From Pseudoscleropodium purum (Eukaryota; Streptophyta; Bryopsida; Hypnales; Brachytheciaceae), in NCBI GenBank assembly GCA_963969395.1, contig OZ017799.1, positions 10,480,501 to 10,544,500 on the forward strand: a stretch of DNA of 64,000 bases, given 5' to 3'. The first letter of the stretch is position 1, and each line of letters begins with the position of its first letter. The position numbers and the translations under genes are program-made. Positions 58,218 to 64,000 of this stretch are shown piece by piece. The notes under the pieces are model-generated. The model was not told the origin of the DNA, did no database searches, and saw nothing but the letters and a program-made list of their open reading frames with translations.

Positions 58218-58881
58218 TTAACCCCTATTGTAAATGCATGAGGTAACAAACTTTGGTGTCAACAATATTTTGACGTTAAATAAAACCTAACCAAGTTGCT
58301 ATTCTTAATAGTTTATATTTTTGAAAAATCCTTTTTGAAGTCTAGTTTAGCATCAAAGAACCAATTTTGAAAATGATATCTTATGATTTTTCTATTCAAG
58401 ATTTTGTGCTAGGTTGTCTTTTGCAATCTTAAATTTTTTTTTAGTGTTGAGGGCTCTTGGAAATGAGCCTCAAATACACTTGTCTAGATTGTGGAAAAGA
58501 AATCACATTTGAAATTCAATTATGATTGTAGTAGAGTAAATTTGAAAAACTATAATATGATTGGAGTTATACTTATTAGGCCCTTTAACCTCATAGTTTT
58601 TTTATGACCAAATTTTTAGATTTGACATGTGAAAGGAGGATTGAAAGACTTGAAATCACTTTCACAATTTTAACATCCTCGTAATCAAGCATTATAATCT
58701 TTCAATTTTGTAAGTGATATTGTTGTGTTTTCTTCTCCTACATCATCTCTAATATGTCTGAGGTTACAATTCAAAGAAAATTGATTCAAATTATCTAAAT
58801 TATGTTGCCTTTTTTTGTTTTTTCCAATTTAGAGCAATTTTCTAGAATCTTAAACAAGGCCTTAGACATTTAGGGGGTGAA
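58218..58881 (-). mobile_element. A-family TTAA element, copy in duplicated segment 2
   Basis: The left end TTAACCCCTATTGTAAATG and the right end CCTTAGACATTTAGGGGGTGAA are present. The interior matches 48508-49118 and, reversed, 7184-7829. It is followed by the same flank as the copy at 48508. Confidence 0.8.
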
Positions 58882-60740
58882 GAATAAGGAGACGTTGCCT
58901 TTTTTTTCTTAAATGAATTTTATCAAAATTGAATAGTAAGTATTTCTTGTAAAATATAAACCACACCAACTCCTTCTAAAAGAAATATTTTTTTCATTCA
59001 TTTAACCCCTAAAGTTCCTTGACTATGTCTACCAAAATTGCTCCAAAACTATCATTTTTAGGACAAGTACCCAAAAAAAATTTAAAACATTTTTGGAACC
59101 TTTTAACCATGAGTACTTGTATTATGATAATTTGAGAATATGTGGAAAAAATTTCAAAAATTTCTACTATGTAGATTGCAAGATATTAGTGTTTCAATTG
59201 ACAAAAAGCCTTTTTTTGGCCTTGCGAAAAACCAACTAGCTAAACTTTACAAGGTCACATTTGTATGAAAAGTATTCAAAATGGTTGCAAATTGTTGGAT
59301 TCATTCTTCAAGGCAAGTTGGCTACATTCTTGAAAAATTTCAAATCATTTCAAATTCTACAACATATAAGAAAAATATAATAAGTAGAAAAAAGTAGAGA
59401 GTGAATTGAAATACTAAATTGTTAATAATTTAGTTATAGAATTGAATAATGCCAATTGCAATGGTATTAATGTTGTAATAAACAATCTTCACCTTATTTT
59501 TTTAATTTTTCTCCAAAAATATTGAAAATTGACTTCAATAAAGAACTTCAAAGTTTATTTTGGAGTAGAAAATCCATAATTGCCGGCAAACTAAAACACC
59601 TCATAACTTTTGACTCATTGATCAAAATGGAATCACTTAAAGCTTTCTATGTATATATAAATCTAAAAAATTAATTTCAAATTTTTGTTTTTGATGAAAG
59701 TGATTTTTTCAGATTTGCCCGAATTGGGAAACAAACTTCATATTAGGCCATAACTTTTGACTCATATTTCCAAATGTTTTGAAATTATTGCACATGAAAG
59801 GTATTCCTTGTCCAAACCTTCTATTAAAATTTGGGCCCAAAATATGGAAATCTTTGCTCACATGCACCTACCCAAAAAAGTTATGTTGCCAAAAAACACA
59901 CCTTGGTCCTTTAGGGGTTAATCAAAACACTTCTTTAGATTTAATGCCTCAACGCATTTTGTAACTTTCCTTGGTACAACTGAGCTATCTTAGACTTGAA
60001 TAAGAGACCTTGCTTGTATAGCAAATCATTAAATCTACCATATCATTCAAATTATATAAAAATAAGTGTAATAAAATTACTTTTATTGATTATATTTTTC
60101 AATAGAAAAATAAATAGAAAATATGAGTTTTTTGAATATCAATTTGTTGGAAATCAAAGCATGAGTCAATTAACCCTCAAGTGCTCAGCAACCATTTCTT
60201 GGTCATTGTCCAACTTTAGGCATCTTTTTGGGGTAGGTGAAAAAAATTATTTATTGATTTTATTAAAGATTAGATTTTCTTTTAATATTTATATTAAAAA
60301 ATTAGATTCCTATGGTCAAACAAAAATGATAAGAAAAATAGCACAAAGTGTTGGTGTTGTTATCACTAAATTTTTTGCATTTTTTCACAAATCAATAGAA
60401 ATCATAAATTTAACCAATCAAATGAAAATTCGAATGTTAAAGGAAGAAATTGTATTTTTGGGTGAATTTTTGAAGTTATATCTTCCAATTTCATTTAAAG
60501 AGAATCTAAAAATTGTTTTATAATTTTCATTATATATATGAATATTTTCTACTTTTTCTATTTAACAATACTTTTGTTGATGTAAATTTCAAAATAGTTA
60601 TAGGACTTCTATTTATAAGACATTTGTCTTTTTTCCAAACCCCTCAGGCTTTAGAGGATTAATGAAGCAAATGCAATAAAATAACACTGTAGCTACAACC
60701 ATCCAAAAGTGGTCATAAACTAGAAAGCTTAGCCCACTTT
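58882..60740 (+). repeat. Duplicated segment, copy 2, interrupted by a B element
   Basis: 58882-59001 and 59922-60740 together align with 49119-50075. The 175-codon ORF within (59996-60523) has stops in the other copy and an AT-driven composition, so it is not called a gene. Confidence 0.85.
59002..59921. mobile_element. B-family TTAA element with a matching empty site (920 bp)
   Basis: The termini TTAACCCCTAAAGTTCC and TGGTCCTTTAGGGGTTAA are inverted. The flanks CATTCAT and TCAAAACACTTCTTTAG join at a single TTAA in the paralogous segment (49220-49223). This defines the unit and its TTAA target duplication. There is no transposase ORF, and the interior has the degenerate repeated words of the B family. 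Confidence 0.92.
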
Positions 60741-62012
60741 CATCATCAAAATTAGTTTGTTGAAAAATCCAATAATTTCTAATTCATATCCATGTCAGTT
60801 AAAAAATAAACTTTAATGCAAAACTATAAAAAATAAAAAATATAGATCAATTTTTAGAAGAAAAACAAAAGAAAAGAATCAATAAATCAAGAATGATTTC
60901 GTTTCATTCATTTATGTGTTGAATAAAAGGCCTACCAAGTTGATAATCAAGATGATTCTACAATTGAAATATATTCCAAACTATTGTTTTTTTTCCCAGT
61001 AATTTGCTGTTAAATTGTACTATATTTTTTTGCCCAGCATTAAGCCTATAGAAAAAAATGGTAGTATAAGACTTGAAAATTGCCAGAAAACTTCAAACAA
61101 ATAAAAAACCTTGGATGAAATCGCCTAATTTTGGATGAAAACAGAATTATGAATATATAATATGCACTAATGTCATATTTTCTATCCAATATGTAGATGA
61201 ATGTTGAAGTTTAGAGCACCGTTATAACATTTAGTATTGCCACTTTGCCACTTTATAAAAAATGAAAAAAAAAAACCTGCTCCAAACTTCTACAAAAATA
61301 ATAGTAGGAACTTTTCCACAATCATAGATAAAAGCCTAATAGAGGAATGCTTCAAAGAGGTAAAAGACCTAGAGGTGGTAATTTCCTCTTCTTAGAGAAG
61401 AAGCCATAGTGATGTATATATGTGGACTAAAGCATCAACTAACAATGTGCCAACAACCACAATAAGATAGATGATGTGAGCATTATCCTAAGCGATTGGG
61501 GGTATCAAATGATAGTTTGAATATTTTTGAAGGGTGAAACATCAAAGCATTTATATTCTTCAAGGTTTTCATCAATTCCTTTAGACATAACTAATGGAGA
61601 AGAAATAAAATAAATTAAAGTTATTTGAATACATATTTTCACAGTGCTAGTATACTAATGTTTATTTGTTTTTGAGTTTCAAATTTCAATCTCCAAAATT
61701 CATCAAACTTATACTACCAACTTCTTACAACCAATACATCAAGTCCTTCAAATCTTCTCTACATGATTGTTTCTTGCAACAAAATGGAAAATTTAACTAA
61801 ATACTAATTATAAAGGCCACATTTAATCGAATTTTCTTTTTATGACTTCAAAAATCATATTCCTTTTGTGTGACTCATTTACCTCAACTTCATTAAACAT
61901 CCATCAATGAAAAGAGTTCATATACTTTTGGAACATTTTTTATTTCAAAAAATTTAATTATTTCTTTCCTTCAAAAGAAATCCCTTTAGGATTTTGCTAT
62001 ACAACTCAAAGG
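60741..62012. other. AT-rich spacer downstream of the aspartic protease
   Basis: No gene is recognised. It should include the 3' UTR of the minus-strand protease; no clear repeat was seen. Confidence 0.4.
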
Positions 62013-63335
62013 TCAAATCTTCAAGCTTTTACATGAAAAAGGACCAAATCCTACTTTTCGATGTTCATAATCAATCTCCACATGGAAATTTTGTAGGAAA
62101 ACATTACCTATTATATGAGGATAGACCTCAATTCCTTTGTTTCTTTGAAAAGCTAAACACCAGACTTGTTGTTCATCTTTTGATTGCATGGGTTCAAGAA
62201 ATTTGTTGTAGAAAAGGTTCTCAAATTTCAAATGCAAATGCACATCGTTCTCAAAATGAAAAGTTACATTTGGGATTTTGATGTCTGAAATATGGATATT
62301 ACTATCAAATACATAACATACATCAATATCGTCACTATTGTAAGAATCAATATCAACACCCGTTTTATCTTTCATGGCAACAATAAAAGTATTGATAAAC
62401 CTTGAATGTAGTGGATCATAAAGCCATGTGGCTATGCTCCCAGTGTCGAGTATAAATCCTCCAACTTGGGAAATAGGATCATAAGTAAGTGCGGTAATGT
62501 TTGATAGATCAACATCAACATTCTCTATAGTGATGCCTTTCAAATTGATAGTGAAATAAGTTGCATCCGTGGGGCCAACCAAAGGAGTGAAGCTAAGGTT
62601 TTTTGTAGTTTCGCCTCCAAAAGACATCCAACTTGTGGCTTCTTCATCATAGATGGGAGAAGCAAGACAATATGACATGATTGGATAACTTCCATAAACA
62701 GATCTCAATTGTTCATAACCAGATCCCAATTGAGGATTTAGACCAATACGTCCCATGATCCAACCATTCGATAGTCGGTAGCTCTCAGGATCTTCATATA
62801 TGCAACCAAATGTCAAATTTGGAATTTGCACGCCGTGATTGCCAAAAGCAAATGCATCTTGTGATAAAAGTCCTACATCAGTTTCACCATCAGCATAGGA
62901 TTCAGAGAAGTTACAAGGAGTGGGATGATCCAAGTTGCATGTCAACCAAGATAATAGATACGGTTGGCACAAATTTGAATTGCAAAAGATTGTTTGAAAT
63001 GAGGATGACATGGATGGACGAAAGCTATTCCATTTTTGCTTTAGAATTGGATGATTGGAACAAGGAAACCAGGGTTGTGCACTCCCTGTATCAAGTTGCA
63101 TGTGGACTTGTTGTATTGGAGTGCCCAATGAAACTTCTAGAAAATAGGCCATATTAAAATTTAATATTTTGAAAAACAATGGTTTATCACTTGTAAGTTT
63201 ATTCACATCGTGCATAGATGTCATAACACCCTTCATATAAAGTTGATTTCCACATACTACTAATAGTTGCAAGTATCCTAATAAAGCCAAGCAACTTAAT
63301 TTGTAGGAAATAGAAAAAGCTTTGTTAGTTGCCAT
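62013..63335 (-). CDS. Secreted A1-family aspartic protease, nepenthesin/CDR1-like (440 aa)
   Basis: It is an intronless coding region, ATG at 63335; an apparent extension to 63389 starts at TTG. Plant A1 proteases cleave proteins at acidic pH in the apoplast or vacuole. A hydrophobic signal peptide covers about residues 10-29. The first catalytic Asp is D82 in LDTGSAQPW, the flap Tyr is Y147 in ESYADGETDVG, and the second catalytic Asp is D297 in FILDTGSIATWL. The family C-terminus appears as IGNVFLQNFHVEIDYEHRKV followed by GFGPFSC. Many Cys and NxT/NxS sites fit a secreted enzyme. Length is normal for the family, and the first motif is a little unusual after DTGS. On the minus strand, a donor near 63493 and an acceptor near 63377 would fit a 5' UTR intron. 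Confidence 0.93.
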   Translation of the reverse strand: MATNKAFSISYKLSCLALLGYLQLLVVCGNQLYMKGVMTSMHDVNKLTSDKPLFFKILNFNMAYFLEVSLGTPIQQVHMQLDTGSAQPWFPCSNHPILKQKWNSFRPSMSSSFQTIFCNSNLCQPYLLSWLTCNLDHPTPCNFSESYADGETDVGLLSQDAFAFGNHGVQIPNLTFGCIYEDPESYRLSNGWIMGRIGLNPQLGSGYEQLRSVYGSYPIMSYCLASPIYDEEATSWMSFGGETTKNLSFTPLVGPTDATYFTINLKGITIENVDVDLSNITALTYDPISQVGGFILDTGSIATWLYDPLHSRFINTFIVAMKDKTGVDIDSYNSDDIDVCYVFDSNIHISDIKIPNVTFHFENDVHLHLKFENLFYNKFLEPMQSKDEQQVWCLAFQRNKGIEVYPHIIGNVFLQNFHVEIDYEHRKVGFGPFSCKSLKI

Positions 63336-64000
63336 GTTGATTTGATTTTGCCAAGTGGTTACTAAATATTCTACTACAATTGAATTCAAAATACTAATTT
63401 GTCTATAGAATTTGATTCAACAAGTCCTGTAAGTAGAAGTAAATTAACCACAAATGAAATTGAGACACTTATAGAATTGTTGTAAAATATACCTTAAGAA
63501 GCTCATCTTCGACCTTAAATACTAAGAACTTGAGTTTTTAAAGAAAAAGCAATGCAATCTATATATAAACCATAAGTTGCTTTTACACTATTTTTGGTAC
63601 AAACAATTGAAGGTTCTCAAGGAGAAAATAACTTACTTGGGATGAGCTATGGTTTTAAATTAGAAATTTATGAGAATCTATAAATAGGATTCTATTTATA
63701 CTTGGCATATAGAAGCTTGAAGTTTGAAAAGTAAAATCAAGCTCTTCGTAGAAAATAAAAGTGTTTCCAAAGTGTCTTCAAAGTGTTGTGGTGAGATTGA
63801 GATTAGGCGGAACTCCCAATTTTGTGCCGATGCAACTTTGAACATATTCAAGACATTAGATCTAAGCAAAGCCACCACCTTGGCATTTCTAGCTCTTCCT
63901 GATTCTAACCGATTGCCATCAATTGCAGTTGGACTCTAGTTGTGTAATCAAGGAGATCATCAACTAGTTGAACCTTTAGATGGCCATACCTCAAAAGCAG
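63336..64000. other. Upstream region of the aspartic protease and right edge
   Basis: Minus-strand TATA-like GGTTTATATATAGATT lies at 63559-63574, and another, AGTATAAATAGAA, near 63692. The possible 71-codon plus-strand ORF at 63724-63939 starts at TTG and has no recognisable content. Confidence 0.4.

Noticed and set aside
59996..60523. 175-codon plus-strand ORF
   Set aside because: Lys/Ile/Phe-rich AT-driven translation with no domain. The homologous segment near 49.3-50 kb has stops.

Overview
The window is nuclear DNA of a land plant. It is AT-rich and gene-poor, with short introns using GT/AG borders. It carries plant-specific genes: a BURP-domain protein, a plastid-type glucose-6-phosphate dehydrogenase with a transit peptide, and a plant A1 aspartic protease. 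A non-seed plant is possible, but nothing here settles the lineage. Exon structures below were joined by hand from splice borders and reading phase; no transcript or database search supports them.

Layout. 42-2064 (+): the last five exons of a prolyl oligopeptidase gene, with a TTAA-flanked element in one intron. 2065-26 kb: no intact gene, but layers of non-autonomous DNA elements, degenerate minisatellites and inverted repeats. 26.7-37.1 kb: a large inverted duplication with two arms of about 3.6 kb and a loop of about 3.2 kb. Each arm carries a two-exon BURP gene with its promoter region, arranged head to head. The right copy (+, 34471-36031) is intact and encodes 311 aa. The left copy (-) is broken by two frameshifts and has lost conserved CH residues. 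The loop holds two GGACG-rich hAT-like MITEs. 37897-41967 (-): a complete ten-exon plastidic G6PDH gene (614 aa). 43483-44824 (-): a two-exon gene for a predicted plastid coiled-coil protein (212 aa). 45-52 kb: more nested elements. 52.3-54.1 kb: higher-GC sequence with no recognisable gene. 54216-54689 (-): a secreted protein with ten CC pairs. 55.8-56.2 kb: four tandem 100-bp units. 56-61 kb: AT-rich repeats, partly duplicated from 48.5-50.1 kb. 62013-63335 (-): an intronless secreted A1 aspartic protease.

The dominant repeat class is a set of short elements (A about 650 bp, B about 920 bp, C about 980 bp) with inverted ends beginning TTAACCCCT. One B copy at 59002-59921 can be compared with a homologous segment near 49.2 kb that lacks it and holds a single TTAA. 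This shows directly a 4-bp TTAA target duplication, as in piggyBac-like elements. No transposase for them is visible here.

The genes do not form one pathway. G6PDH supplies NADPH in the plastid, while the BURP, CC-repeat and aspartic protease products all appear to be secreted. The most notable items are the TTAA element family with its empty site, the asymmetrically decaying BURP palindrome, and the unrecognised CC-repeat secreted protein.
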